From positions 1 to 39,244 of the forward strand of contig JAMLJD010000002.1 of NCBI GenBank assembly GCA_023953775.1: a DNA stretch of 39,244 bases, in the 5' to 3' direction. Source of the DNA: Rhizobiaceae bacterium. GTDB lineage: Bacteria > Pseudomonadota > Alphaproteobacteria > Rhizobiales > Rhizobiaceae. The notes under the pieces were generated by a model. That model worked only from the letters and a program-made list of their open reading frames with translations, was not told where the DNA came from and ran no database searches. This document shows positions 7,468 through 15,565 of this stretch, in pieces; position 1 is the stretch's first letter; every line of letters begins with the position of its first letter. The position numbers were made by a program, and so were the translations under genes.

Positions 7468-8921
7468 AGCCCCAGCCCGCCGATGCAGACATATTTGGTG
7501 TCGAGATAATCCTCGATGCCCTGATGCCCGCCCTCCTTGCCGAGCCCCGACTGCTTGAGCCCGCCGAAAGGTGCCTCGACGGTGGTAATGATGCCCTCGT
7601 TGACGCCGATCAGTCCGTACTTCAGGCCTTCAGACACCCTGAAGGTTCGGCCGAGATCGCCGGTGTAGAAATAGCAGGCGAGACCGTAGATCGTGTCGTT
7701 GGCGAGCTGGATCGCCTCCTCCTCGGTCTCGAACCGGTAGACCGGCGCGACAGGTCCGAATATCTCCTCCTGCGTGAAGAGCATGTCGGTGGACGCATTC
7801 GAGATCACGGTCGGCTCGAAGAAGGTGCCGCCAAGCGAATGGCGGTTGCCGCCGGTCTCGATCTTGCCGCCCTTGGCCTTGGCGTCGGCGATGAACTCCT
7901 CGACCTTTTCGACCGCCTTGTCGTCGATCAGCGGCCCCTGCTGGGTTCCCGCTTCCAGCCCCGGGCCGACCTTGAGCTTGCCCGTGGCCGCGGCAAGCTT
8001 CTCCACGAACGCATCGTAGACGCCGGCCTGGACGTAGAAGCGGTTGGTGCACACGCAGGTCTGGCCCGAATTGCGGTATTTCGCCGCGATCGAGCCTTCG
8101 ACCGCGCGGTCCAGGTCGGCATCGTCGAACACGATGAACGGTGCGTTGCCGCCGAGTTCCATCGACACCTTCTTGACGGTCGCGGCCGACTTCTCGATCA
8201 GCACCTTGCCGACCTCGGTCGACCCCGTGAAAGTGATCTTGCGCACCAGCGGATTGGCGCAGATCTCGTCGCCGATCTCCGACGCCGAGCCTGTGAGGAT
8301 GTTGACGACGCCCTTCGGAATCCCGGCTTCCTCGCACAGCACACCCCAGGCGAGCCCCGAATAGGGCGTCTGCGAGGCGGGCTTGACCACCGCGGTGCAG
8401 CCCGTCGCCAGCGCCGGTCCGATCTTGCGCGCAAGCATGGATGAGGGAAAGTTCCACGGCGTGATCGCCGCGATGACCCCGACCGGCTCCTTGGTCACCA
8501 TGATGCGCCGGTCCGCCCAGGGGCTCGGGACCGTGTCGCCATAGGTCCGCCGCCCCTCCTCCGCGTACCACAGGATGTAGGCGGCCGACATGCCGACCTC
8601 GCCCTTCGCCTCGGCGAGCGACTTGCCCTGCTCCATCGTCAGGAGCTCGGCCAGCGCATCCTGATTGTCCATGATGGCGTCGTGCAGCTTGCGCATCAGC
8701 TTGGCGCGGTCATTGGCAGACGTCCTGCGCCAGGACTGGAACGCCTCGCTCGCGGCCGCGATCGCTCGCCTGGTCTCGGCGGTTCCCGATTTCGGCACCG
8801 TGCCGATCTTGAGGCCGGTGGCCGGGTTGACGACGTCGATCGTCTTGCCGGAATCGGCGGCAACCCATTGGCCGTCGATCAGGTTGGCTTCGCGCAGGTA
8901 ATGGCTGGTTTTCTGCAGCAT
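7464..8921 (-). CDS. gabD: NAD(P)+-dependent succinate-semialdehyde dehydrogenase
   Basis: A 485-residue aldehyde dehydrogenase close to the GabD family in length and wording. Features include MLQKTSHYLREANLIDGQW at the N-terminus, the cofactor-site word AITPWNFPSSMLARK, FTGSTEVGK, the catalytic Glu in SMELGGNAPFIVFDDAD, the catalytic Cys in SGQTCVCTNRFYVQ, and EIFGPVAPVYRF. GabD oxidises succinate semialdehyde (from GABA) or glutarate semialdehyde to the diacid for the TCA cycle. I prefer the ATG at 8921 because it matches the family start and a GAG sits nine bases upstream; an ATG at 8930 in frame has no spaced ribosome site. No aminotransferase gabT is adjacent. Regulation is not visible. 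Confidence 0.92.
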   Translation of the reverse strand: MLQKTSHYLREANLIDGQWVAADSGKTIDVVNPATGLKIGTVPKSGTAETRRAIAAASEAFQSWRRTSANDRAKLMRKLHDAIMDNQDALAELLTMEQGKSLAEAKGEVGMSAAYILWYAEEGRRTYGDTVPSPWADRRIMVTKEPVGVIAAITPWNFPSSMLARKIGPALATGCTAVVKPASQTPYSGLAWGVLCEEAGIPKGVVNILTGSASEIGDEICANPLVRKITFTGSTEVGKVLIEKSAATVKKVSMELGGNAPFIVFDDADLDRAVEGSIAAKYRNSGQTCVCTNRFYVQAGVYDAFVEKLAAATGKLKVGPGLEAGTQQGPLIDDKAVEKVEEFIADAKAKGGKIETGGNRHSLGGTFFEPTVISNASTDMLFTQEEIFGPVAPVYRFETEEEAIQLANDTIYGLACYFYTGDLGRTFRVSEGLKYGLIGVNEGIITTVEAPFGGLKQSGLGKEGGHQGIEDYLDTKYVCIGGLGL

Positions 8922-9040
8922 CCGGATCATCTCGGCGCCCGATCCGGCGCCGCCTTCAGTTTTGTCTTTTCAGAAGCTTCCGCACCGATATATGCGCTCC
9001 GGGTGCACGCGATCAACCGATGCGCGGCAACTGGACCGCC

Positions 9041-9988
9041 TCATCCGAAGACGTAATGGGCCACCGCGAGCCAGAACGCGGTCGTGACGACCGCACAGGC
9101 CGTTGCGATGGTCATCGTGCTCGACGACAAGGCCTGCCCGGTGCCGAACCGCGTCGCGACGAGATAGGGATTGACCCCGGTCGGCATCGAGGCCGCGGCA
9201 ATGGCCACCTTGGCGGTGAAGGGCGGAAGTCCGACCAGCACCGCCATGGCGAGCACGATGCCGGGCATCACCATCAGCTTGAGCCCGGCCATGGCGATTG
9301 CGGCGGCGACATTGCCGGAGATGCTGAATTTCCGCAGCCCCAGCCCCATGGCGAACAGCGCCACGGTGCCGGCGACGTTGGCCAGCGCATCGACGAAGCG
9401 CACGCCGATCGCCGGCAGCGCGATCCCCGTCGCGCGCCACGCGAGCCCGGCGAGAATGCCTATGACGAGCGGGTTCGAGAACAGCTTGCGGAGAAAATCG
9501 GCGAAAATGGCGAGTGGGTCCGAAGCCCCCTCGCCGCGGCTCGCCCATGCGAACAGCACGATCGAGGCCGCCATCATGCTCGGCAGATGCACCGCAACCA
9601 GCAGCGAAAGCACCTCGAAGCCCGGCTGCCCGTAGACGCCGAGCATGAACGGCACGCCGAGAAGCACGAGGTTCGAAAACGAGGCCGAAAGCCCGCCGAC
9701 GACCGCCGCCTTCGCATCGCGGCCGAACACGCGGACCATGACGATCTGCGCCATGATCCAGGTGACGACGATCCCCGGGAAGTAGGTCGCCCACAGCGCC
9801 AGCGGCAAGCCGCCGCCGAAATCGATGTTCACCATCGTGCGGAACAGGAGCATCGGCACGGCGACCGCCACCGCGAAATCCGACAGCGCGTCGCCGACTT
9901 CGGTTCTCAGAAAACCGGTCCAGCCGCACAAGTAGCCCAGGGCGACGAGTCCGAAGACGAAGAAGATGGTTTCGGCGAGAGGCGACAC
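9041..9988 (-). CDS. AEC-family (auxin efflux carrier-like) transporter
   Basis: A 315-residue integral membrane protein with about ten hydrophobic segments in the two-bundle pattern of the AEC family (for example IFFVFGLVALGYLCG at the N-terminus and TIATACAVVTTAFWLAVAHY at the C-terminus). It has the family's polar break LVLLGVPFMLG in the first half and ASMPTGVNPYLVA in the second. AEC proteins are secondary carriers for organic anions such as malate or malonate; the substrate here is not visible. The start is a GTG at 9988 with no convincing ribosome site, so the exact N-terminus is uncertain. It follows gabD on the same strand but 119 bases separate them. Confidence 0.88.
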   Translation of the reverse strand: MSPLAETIFFVFGLVALGYLCGWTGFLRTEVGDALSDFAVAVAVPMLLFRTMVNIDFGGGLPLALWATYFPGIVVTWIMAQIVMVRVFGRDAKAAVVGGLSASFSNLVLLGVPFMLGVYGQPGFEVLSLLVAVHLPSMMAASIVLFAWASRGEGASDPLAIFADFLRKLFSNPLVIGILAGLAWRATGIALPAIGVRFVDALANVAGTVALFAMGLGLRKFSISGNVAAAIAMAGLKLMVMPGIVLAMAVLVGLPPFTAKVAIAAASMPTGVNPYLVATRFGTGQALSSSTMTIATACAVVTTAFWLAVAHYVFG

Positions 9989-10109
9989 GCCGCGCGTTTA
10001 CGCCAGCGATCCGCATTCGGCAAGGCGCCGGCGGCCGCCTCGCCGATGGTGACTTGCCTTTCATCCGTCTTTCGCGCCCCTATATGCATCGAACCGAAGA
10101 AGGAACGCC

Positions 10110-10673
10110 ATGTCCCGCACCCTTGGCCTCGTCATCCTGCTGCTTATGTCGATCGCGCCGGCAACCGCGGTTGCGACCGAAGCCGGCTGGGCGCTGTTGC
10201 GCACCGGCGGGCAGATCGTCCTTCTTCGACATGCGCGGGCGCCGGGCACGGGCGATCCGGCAAACTTCGACATCGACAAATGCGCCACGCAGCGCAACCT
10301 GTCCGAACAGGGCCGGCTCCAGGCACGCCGCATCGGCGCGCTGATCGCCGCACGCGCCGCGCCGACGGAACGTGTCTTGTCGAGCCGCTACTGCCGCGCC
10401 AAGGAAACCGCGACGCTGGTCTTCGGCGCCGGACCGGTCGAGCTTTTCGAGCCACTGGATCCTTCGGCCGGAGACGACAATCTGGCGAAAGAGCGCGCGG
10501 CAGCCGTGATGGAGGCGATCCGGGCCTATTCCGGCAGCGGCAACTTCTATCTCGTCACCCACGACAAGAACATCAAGGCGCTGACCGGCCACGCCGCGCG
10601 CGAGGGCGAGGCCGTGATCGTCGCGCCGAACGATACGGGCCTCACCATGATCGGAAAGATCGTTTTCAACTGA
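10110..10673 (+). CDS. Exported histidine phosphatase family (phosphoglycerate mutase-like) protein
   Basis: A 187-residue protein beginning with a signal peptide (SRTLGLVILLLMSIAPATAVA). It is followed by a branch-2-like histidine phosphatase core: catalytic LLRHARAPG with the nucleophilic His, ATQRNLSEQGRLQARRIG, SSRYCRAKETA, and the second catalytic His in YLVTHDKNIKAL. The RHA rather than RHG triplet is common in this exported subgroup. Substrate unknown; family members act on phosphorylated proteins or small phosphates. It lies upstream of acpXL with a 92-base gap that holds direct repeats, so it may be a separate unit. The divergent gene is the AEC transporter. Confidence 0.85.
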   Translation: MSRTLGLVILLLMSIAPATAVATEAGWALLRTGGQIVLLRHARAPGTGDPANFDIDKCATQRNLSEQGRLQARRIGALIAARAAPTERVLSSRYCRAKETATLVFGAGPVELFEPLDPSAGDDNLAKERAAAVMEAIRAYSGSGNFYLVTHDKNIKALTGHAAREGEAVIVAPNDTGLTMIGKIVFN

Positions 10674-10698
10674 ACGATCGGGCCGATTTGGACCTTTC

Positions 10699-10740
10699 CC
10701 TTGCAGGCAAAAAAGACTAGACGCGGAGCCTTGCAGACAA
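10699..10740. repeat. Direct repeat upstream of acpXL, possible operator
   Basis: Two near-identical 12-mers, CCTTGCAGGCAA at 10699-10710 and CCTTGCAGACAA at 10729-10740, differ at one base. Their starts are exactly 30 bases apart, about three helical turns. They sit 23-64 bases before the GTG start of acpXL, between it and the histidine phosphatase gene. Spacing and position suit a regulator that binds one face of DNA, but no regulator is known to me for this motif. The TTGCAG cores also resemble weak -35 elements. Confidence 0.4.
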
Positions 10741-10762
10741 TGAGAACACCGAGGGTACGATA

Positions 10763-11044
10763 GTGACTTCGACATTTGACACGGTCGCGGGCATCATTTC
10801 CGAGACCAGCGAGATCGACCGGGACAAGATCACGCCGGAAAGCCACACCATTGACGACCTCGGCATCGACAGCCTCGATTTCCTCGACATCGTCTTCGCG
10901 ATCGACAAGGAATTCGGCATCAAGGTGCCTCTCGAGAAATGGACCCAGGAGGTCAATGACGGCAACGTTCCGACCGAGGAATATTTCGTCATGAAGAACC
11001 TGTGCGCCAAGATCGACCAGCTCGTCGCGGCCAAGTCCGCATAG
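10763..11044 (+). CDS. acpXL: Specialised acyl carrier protein AcpXL for very-long-chain fatty acid synthesis
   Basis: A 93-residue acyl carrier protein. The phosphopantetheine site is Ser37 in [18 protein letters not shown]. The longer-than-usual C-terminus ([30 protein letters not shown]) is characteristic of AcpXL, not of housekeeping AcpP. AcpXL carries the growing 27-hydroxyoctacosanoyl-type chain that LpxXL transfers to lipid A in Rhizobium, Brucella and relatives. The GTG start at 10763 gives the family N-terminus; GAGGG lies about eight bases upstream. It heads the operon with the two ketosynthases, the dehydrogenase and lpxXL. Unlike the Rhizobium leguminosarum cluster, the next gene is not fabZ but a ketosynthase 32 bases away. 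Confidence 0.95.
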   Translation: MTSTFDTVAGIISETSEIDRDKITPESHTIDDLGIDSLDFLDIVFAIDKEFGIKVPLEKWTQEVNDGNVPTEEYFVMKNLCAKIDQLVAAKSA

Positions 11045-11076
11045 CCGGATGGCTGCGTTGAAGGCCGGAGCTTCCC

Positions 11077-12249
11077 ATGGCTGACCGGGATGTCCTCATC
11101 ACCGGCATCGGCCTGGTGTCTTCGCTGGGCGAAGGCAAGGACGCCCATCTGCGCGCGTTCTCCGGCGAAGGCCGGCCCGTCGTCGACAGTGAACACTTCG
11201 CGCCCGTCTCCGTGCATCCGCTGCCGGAAATCGACTGGTCGCTGCAGATCGCACGACGTGACCAGCGGCAGATGGAAACCTGGCAGCGGCTCGGCACCTA
11301 TGCCGCCGGTCTCGCGCTGGACGATGCCGGGCTCAAGACGGATGAGGACCGCTGCGCACGCATGCACATGATCGTGGCGGCGGGCGGCGGCGAACGCGAT
11401 GCCGAGGTCGACGCGTCGATCCTCGCGGCCGGCCTGTCGCGCAACGACCGTGACGTGCTGATCAACGAAAAGCTCATGACCGAGTTGCGGCCGACGCTGT
11501 TTCTGGCGCAGCTCGCAAACCTTCTGGCGGGCAACATCTCGATCGTCCACAAGGTGACAGGATCGTCCCGCACCGTGATGGGCGAAGAGGGAGCCGGCAT
11601 TGCCGCGATCGAGTCAGCCGTCTCGACAATCGCGGCCGGCCAGGCCGAATGCACGCTGGTCGGCGGCGCCTACAACGCCGCTCACTGGGACATGCTTCTG
11701 ACATACGCGCTCGGCGGACATCTGCACACCGCGCCGTGGAAGCCCGTCTGGCAACGCCAGGGCGAAAGCGGCGGCGGCATCGTCACCGGCTGCGGTGCGG
11801 CGTTCCTGATCCTCGAATCGCGCGCATCCGCCAACGAACGCGGAGCCAAAAGTTACGCCCGCCTCGACCGGGTCTTCTCGCGGCGCACTTCAGACGGCGA
11901 CGCGTTCAGGGACATGATCGACCGGATCGCACCTGAAACGGCGGCCGAAGCGCCGCTTCTCACCATCTCCGGTGCGTCCGGCGCTCATCGCGTTACGGCC
12001 GCGGAACGGGAAGCGTTGTCCGACACCCGGCGTTTCGCGATCCGCGGCATGTCGACGATGACCGGCCATCTGAAGGAAGCACAGTTTCCCTTCGCTGTCG
12101 CACTCGCCGCTTTGGCGATCTCCGGGGGCCAAGGGTTTCCGCCGTTCGATCCGACGGAGCCGGATTATAAGGGCGCGCCGCGAATGGCCCTGGCGACCTG
12201 TGCCGGCTATTCTCGCCAGCAAGGCGCCGCTCTGGTTGTGTCCGCCTGA
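11077..12249 (+). CDS. Ketosynthase-fold protein lacking the catalytic Cys (FabF2XL-like, chain-length-factor-like)
   Basis: A 390-residue thiolase-fold protein of the FabF type, second gene of the VLCFA cluster and equivalent in position to fabF2XL of rhizobia. It keeps the opening VLITGIGLVSSLGEG and a late GH (MSTMTGHLKEAQF, His331). The active-site loop, however, reads VTGSSRTVMGEEGAG, so the nucleophilic Cys of the neighbouring FabF (Cys172) is replaced by about Ser164. The loop that should read AHGTST reads SGASGAHRV, so the first active-site His is lost or moved. It is also about 30 residues shorter. This resembles the KS-beta/chain-length factor of type II polyketide synthases, suggesting a heterodimer with the next gene. 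That partnership is inference. The frame is intact, so it is not decayed. Confidence 0.85.
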   Translation: MADRDVLITGIGLVSSLGEGKDAHLRAFSGEGRPVVDSEHFAPVSVHPLPEIDWSLQIARRDQRQMETWQRLGTYAAGLALDDAGLKTDEDRCARMHMIVAAGGGERDAEVDASILAAGLSRNDRDVLINEKLMTELRPTLFLAQLANLLAGNISIVHKVTGSSRTVMGEEGAGIAAIESAVSTIAAGQAECTLVGGAYNAAHWDMLLTYALGGHLHTAPWKPVWQRQGESGGGIVTGCGAAFLILESRASANERGAKSYARLDRVFSRRTSDGDAFRDMIDRIAPETAAEAPLLTISGASGAHRVTAAEREALSDTRRFAIRGMSTMTGHLKEAQFPFAVALAALAISGGQGFPPFDPTEPDYKGAPRMALATCAGYSRQQGAALVVSA

Positions 12250-12273
12250 CGCGACGATACGGGAGACGACGGG

Positions 12274-13542
12274 ATGAAGACCACGGATCACCTCGGCAGG
12301 CCGATCATCGCCGTCACGGGCATCGGTGTCGTCACAGCGCTTGGCGAGGGCATCACCGACAATTGGGCCGCTCTCTCGTCGGGGCGCTCGGGCATTCATC
12401 GCATTACGCGCTTTCCCACCGAGCATCTCAACACCACAATAGCCGGAACGGTCGATTTCCTGCCCTCGAGCGGCAAAGGCGCGTATGCGCTGACGCGCGA
12501 TCTCGCCGAGCGCGCAGCAACGGAGGCGGTCGCGCAGGCGGGGCTTCCTTCCAGCGAATTCGGCGGACCACTCTTTCTCGGCGCACCGCCAGTCGAACTC
12601 GACTGGCGTGACCGGTTCAAGCTCTACGCAAGCGCCGACCCGGACGATGGCGTACGCGGTCTTCTCGCCGCCGCGTCGAAGATCGATACGGCCGAAATGG
12701 AAAATGCGGCGCTGTTCGGCAGCATAGCGGACCAGCTTGCTGACCGGTTCGGCGCGCGCGGCCTGCCGCTGACTGTGTCCACGGCGTGTGCCACGGGAGC
12801 CACCGTCATCCAGCTCGGCGTGGAAGCAATCCGGCGCGGCGACTGCGATCGTGCTCTGGCGATCGGCGCGGACGGCTCGGCGACGGCCGAGGCGCTTATC
12901 CGCTTCTCGCTGCTGTCCGCTCTCTCGACCAGCAACGCCGATCCCGAAAAAGCGTCGAAGCCATTTTCCAAGGACCGCGACGGCTTCGTGCTCTCCGAGG
13001 GCTCGGCGGCGCTGGTTCTGGAATCGCTCGAGAGCGCGACCGCCCGGGGAGCGACCGTCCTTGGCATCGTCCGCGGCTGCGGCGACAAGGCCGACGACTT
13101 CCACCGCACGCGTTCCAAACCGGACGGCTCGCCCGCCATCGCCGCCGTGCGTGCGGCAATCGCCGACGCCGGCATAGGCGAGGACGAGATCGGCTATATT
13201 AACGCGCACGGAACCTCGACACCGGAAAACGACAAGATGGAACATCTGTCGCTGTCGACCGTCTTCGGCGAACGCATCCGGCAGATTCCGGTATCGTCCA
13301 ACAAGTCGATGATCGGCCATACGCTGTCGGCGGCCGGTGCGATCGAAGCGGTCTTCTCGCTGCTGACCATGCGCGAGGGCGTGATCCCGCCGACCATCAA
13401 CTACGCGGTTCCGGACCCGGCGATCGAGCTCGACGTGGTGCCAAACGTCAAGCGACAGGCCGACGTCTCGGCGGTCCTGTCCAACTCGTTCGGATTCGGC
13501 GGGCAGAATAGCTGCCTTGTCTTGGGCCGGGAACCGGTCTAA
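12274..13542 (+). CDS. Beta-ketoacyl-ACP synthase II-type (FabF1XL-like), VLCFA elongation
   Basis: A 422-residue condensing enzyme with the full FabF catalytic triad: Cys172 in VSTACATGATVIQLG, His312 in YINAHGTSTPENDKM and His349 in NKSMIGHTLSAAGAIEA. The spacings of 140 and 37 residues equal those of E. coli FabF (163, 303, 340). The C-terminal NSFGFGGQNSCLVLG is also typical. In rhizobia this gene (fabF1XL) elongates acyl-AcpXL toward C28. It follows the Cys-less ketosynthase by 24 bases with a GGGAG ribosome site, supporting a stoichiometric active/inactive pair. Co-directional with acpXL upstream and the dehydrogenase and lpxXL downstream. The housekeeping fabF should be elsewhere in the genome. 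Confidence 0.93.
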   Translation: MKTTDHLGRPIIAVTGIGVVTALGEGITDNWAALSSGRSGIHRITRFPTEHLNTTIAGTVDFLPSSGKGAYALTRDLAERAATEAVAQAGLPSSEFGGPLFLGAPPVELDWRDRFKLYASADPDDGVRGLLAAASKIDTAEMENAALFGSIADQLADRFGARGLPLTVSTACATGATVIQLGVEAIRRGDCDRALAIGADGSATAEALIRFSLLSALSTSNADPEKASKPFSKDRDGFVLSEGSAALVLESLESATARGATVLGIVRGCGDKADDFHRTRSKPDGSPAIAAVRAAIADAGIGEDEIGYINAHGTSTPENDKMEHLSLSTVFGERIRQIPVSSNKSMIGHTLSAAGAIEAVFSLLTMREGVIPPTINYAVPDPAIELDVVPNVKRQADVSAVLSNSFGFGGQNSCLVLGREPV

Positions 13543-13578
13543 GCCGCCGCCACATCACGAAAACAGTTTGGGTAGACG

Positions 13579-14610
13579 ATGCGTGCATTGCAATTGGCCG
13601 GAGACCGGCGGCTCGACGTTGCCGACATACCCGTCCCCTCGGATCCCGGCCCCGGTGAGGCGACCGTCAGGGTCCGCGCGGTCGCGCTGAACCATATCGA
13701 CGTCTGGGGCTGGCGCGGCATGGCGTTCGCCAAGCGCAACCTGCCGCTTGTCGTCGGCGCCGAAGCCTCCGGCGTGATCGAGAGCGTCGGACCCGGCGTG
13801 TCCGGCCTGTCGACAGGCCAGCTGGTTTCGATCTACGGCGCCAACACCTGCGGGACCTGCCGCGACTGCCGCGAGGGCCGCGACAATCTCTGCGGCCACG
13901 TCGCCGGCGTCTACGGGTTTCATCTCGACGGCTTTGCCCGCGAGTTCATCAATCTTCCCGCCCGTCTCCTGGTCCCCGCCCCTCCCGGCGTCGACGAGAT
14001 CGGAGCGGCGGTGGCGCCGATCACCTTCGGCACGCCCGAGCATATGCTTTTCGACAATGCCAAGCTGCAGCCGGGTGAGTCCGTCCTCGTGCATGCGGGA
14101 GGGTCGGGCATCGGCTCGGCGGCGATCCAGCTCGCCCGCCGCATGGGCTGCACCGTCTACACCACCGTCGGCTCGGCCGCGAAGGTCGACAAGGCAAAGG
14201 AACTGGGCGCCGACCACGTGATCAACTACCGCGAGGAGCGGTTCGAGGGCGTTGTCCGCAAACTCACCCGCAAACGCGGCGTCGACGTCGTGTTCGAGCA
14301 TGTCGGTGCCGACACGTGGCAGGGCTCCATGCTGTCGATGAAGCGCGGCGGACGGCTGGTCACCTGCGGTTCGACGACCGGCGTGTCGACCACCATGAAC
14401 CTGATGCAGCTTTTCCAGCAGCAGTTGAAGCTGCTCGGCTCCTTCGGCTGCCGCATCGAGAACATGGTTTCGGTCATGGACAAGATGGCTGCGGGCCAGG
14501 TCCGCCCCGTCGTTGACAGCGAGATCGGCATGGACGAGATCGGCCATGCTCTGGAACGCATGGAGAGCCGCGATGTCTTCGGCAAGATCATCCTGCGGGT
14601 AAGCGGCTGA
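13579..14610 (+). CDS. Zinc-type medium-chain dehydrogenase/reductase of the VLCFA cluster
   Basis: A 343-residue MDR-family oxidoreductase. The N-terminal catalytic domain has the structural-zinc-type Cys run CGTCRDCREGRDNLCG near residues 95-110 and the GVxGFxLDGFA word. The Rossmann half carries SVLVHAGGSGIGSAAIQLAR, the NAD(P) nucleotide loop. In Rhizobium leguminosarum the equivalent gene (adh2XL) sits between fabF1XL and lpxXL and is needed for a normal VLCFA; it may serve as an enoyl- or ketoacyl-reductase step. The reaction is not proven by the sequence. It starts 36 bases after fabF1XL and ends 16 bases before lpxXL, clearly one operon. Confidence 0.88.
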   Translation: MRALQLAGDRRLDVADIPVPSDPGPGEATVRVRAVALNHIDVWGWRGMAFAKRNLPLVVGAEASGVIESVGPGVSGLSTGQLVSIYGANTCGTCRDCREGRDNLCGHVAGVYGFHLDGFAREFINLPARLLVPAPPGVDEIGAAVAPITFGTPEHMLFDNAKLQPGESVLVHAGGSGIGSAAIQLARRMGCTVYTTVGSAAKVDKAKELGADHVINYREERFEGVVRKLTRKRGVDVVFEHVGADTWQGSMLSMKRGGRLVTCGSTTGVSTTMNLMQLFQQQLKLLGSFGCRIENMVSVMDKMAAGQVRPVVDSEIGMDEIGHALERMESRDVFGKIILRVSG

Positions 14611-14626
14611 GCGGCGGAGACGGCCA

Positions 14627-15562
14627 TTGAGCTCCTACAGGCTGGCGCTCTACCGGGCGGCGCTGCGGCTGAAGAAGGCCAATTACTGGCTGGTCGCGCA
14701 GCTCGTGTCCGGAATGTTCTGGCTCTTGAGACGGCTGCCGGCGGACAGCGCGATCGATCTTGCCGACCGGCTCGGCCGCTTCGCCGGGCCGCTGAGCGGC
14801 CGGCACCGGCTGGCGATCGACAATCTTCGCCAGGCGTTTCCCGAAAAGACGGACGACGAAATCGAACGCATAGCGCGCGAGATGTGGGGCCATATGGGCC
14901 GACTGATGGGCGAGTACCTGTTCATCGACACGCTGTCCAAGTTCGAACTCGAAGCCGGCAGCGACCAGCGCGTCGAGATCGCGGGGCTGGATTTGGCCAA
15001 ATCAATCCGCGACGAAGGCGACCGTCCGCGCATCTTCTTCACGGCCCATACCGGCAATTTCGAGATGGTGCCGGTGGCCGCCGCGATCCACGGCATCAGG
15101 CCGACCGTGCTCTACCGGGCGCCGAACAACCCCTATCTCGCCGAGCGTATCCTCGCCATTCGCGGCGGCTCGATGGGCAATCTTCTTGCCTCCAGACCGG
15201 GCGCGGCGCTGACGCTGGCACGCCTGCTCGACAGCGGCAAGTCGGTCGGCATGCTCGTCGACCAGAAGTTCCATGGCGGCGTCAGGGGCCGCTTCTTCGG
15301 TCGCGAATGCCTGACGAGCCCGCTCGTTCCCAAGCTCGCCGCGCAGACCGAATGCGACATCTACCCCTGCCGCTGCGTCCGTCTGCCCGGCAACCGCTAC
15401 CGCATCGAGATTGAGGATCGGATGGAACTGCCGCGCAATGCCGCCGGCAAGGTGGACGTCGCAGCCTCCGTGCAGGCGATCAACGACGTCGTCGAGCGCT
15501 GGGTACGCGAGCATCCGGAACAGTGGATGTGGATCCATCGTCGCTGGCAGATCCCCGGCTGA
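14627..15562 (+). CDS. lpxXL: Lipid A very-long-chain acyltransferase LpxXL
   Basis: A 311-residue inner-membrane acyltransferase of the LpxL/HtrB family. It has a hydrophobic N-terminal anchor (YWLVAQLVSGMFWLLRRL) and the catalytic H-x4-E motif at His141-Glu146 in FFTAHTGNFEMVP. Other family words are HRLAIDNLRQAFPEK, VLYRAPNNPYLAERI and VGMLVDQKFHGGVRGRFFG, and it ends with EQWMWIHRRW. LpxXL moves the VLCFA from AcpXL to a secondary position on lipid A at the cytoplasmic face of the inner membrane. The start is TTG at 14627 with GGCGGAGA upstream; no better ATG is in frame. It closes the acpXL operon and converges on soeC with only three bases between stops. Confidence 0.93.
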   Translation: MSSYRLALYRAALRLKKANYWLVAQLVSGMFWLLRRLPADSAIDLADRLGRFAGPLSGRHRLAIDNLRQAFPEKTDDEIERIAREMWGHMGRLMGEYLFIDTLSKFELEAGSDQRVEIAGLDLAKSIRDEGDRPRIFFTAHTGNFEMVPVAAAIHGIRPTVLYRAPNNPYLAERILAIRGGSMGNLLASRPGAALTLARLLDSGKSVGMLVDQKFHGGVRGRFFGRECLTSPLVPKLAAQTECDIYPCRCVRLPGNRYRIEIEDRMELPRNAAGKVDVAASVQAINDVVERWVREHPEQWMWIHRRWQIPG

Positions 15563-15565
15563 GCC

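Noticed and set aside
7050..8444. 464-residue plus-strand frame crossing kdgK and gabD
   Set aside because: It overlaps two solid genes, one in another frame and one antisense; composition is that of a shadow.
11077..12249. Decayed pseudogene explanation for the Cys-less ketosynthase
   Set aside because: The frame is complete, codon use is normal, it has a ribosome site, and orthologues occupy the same operon position in rhizobia.
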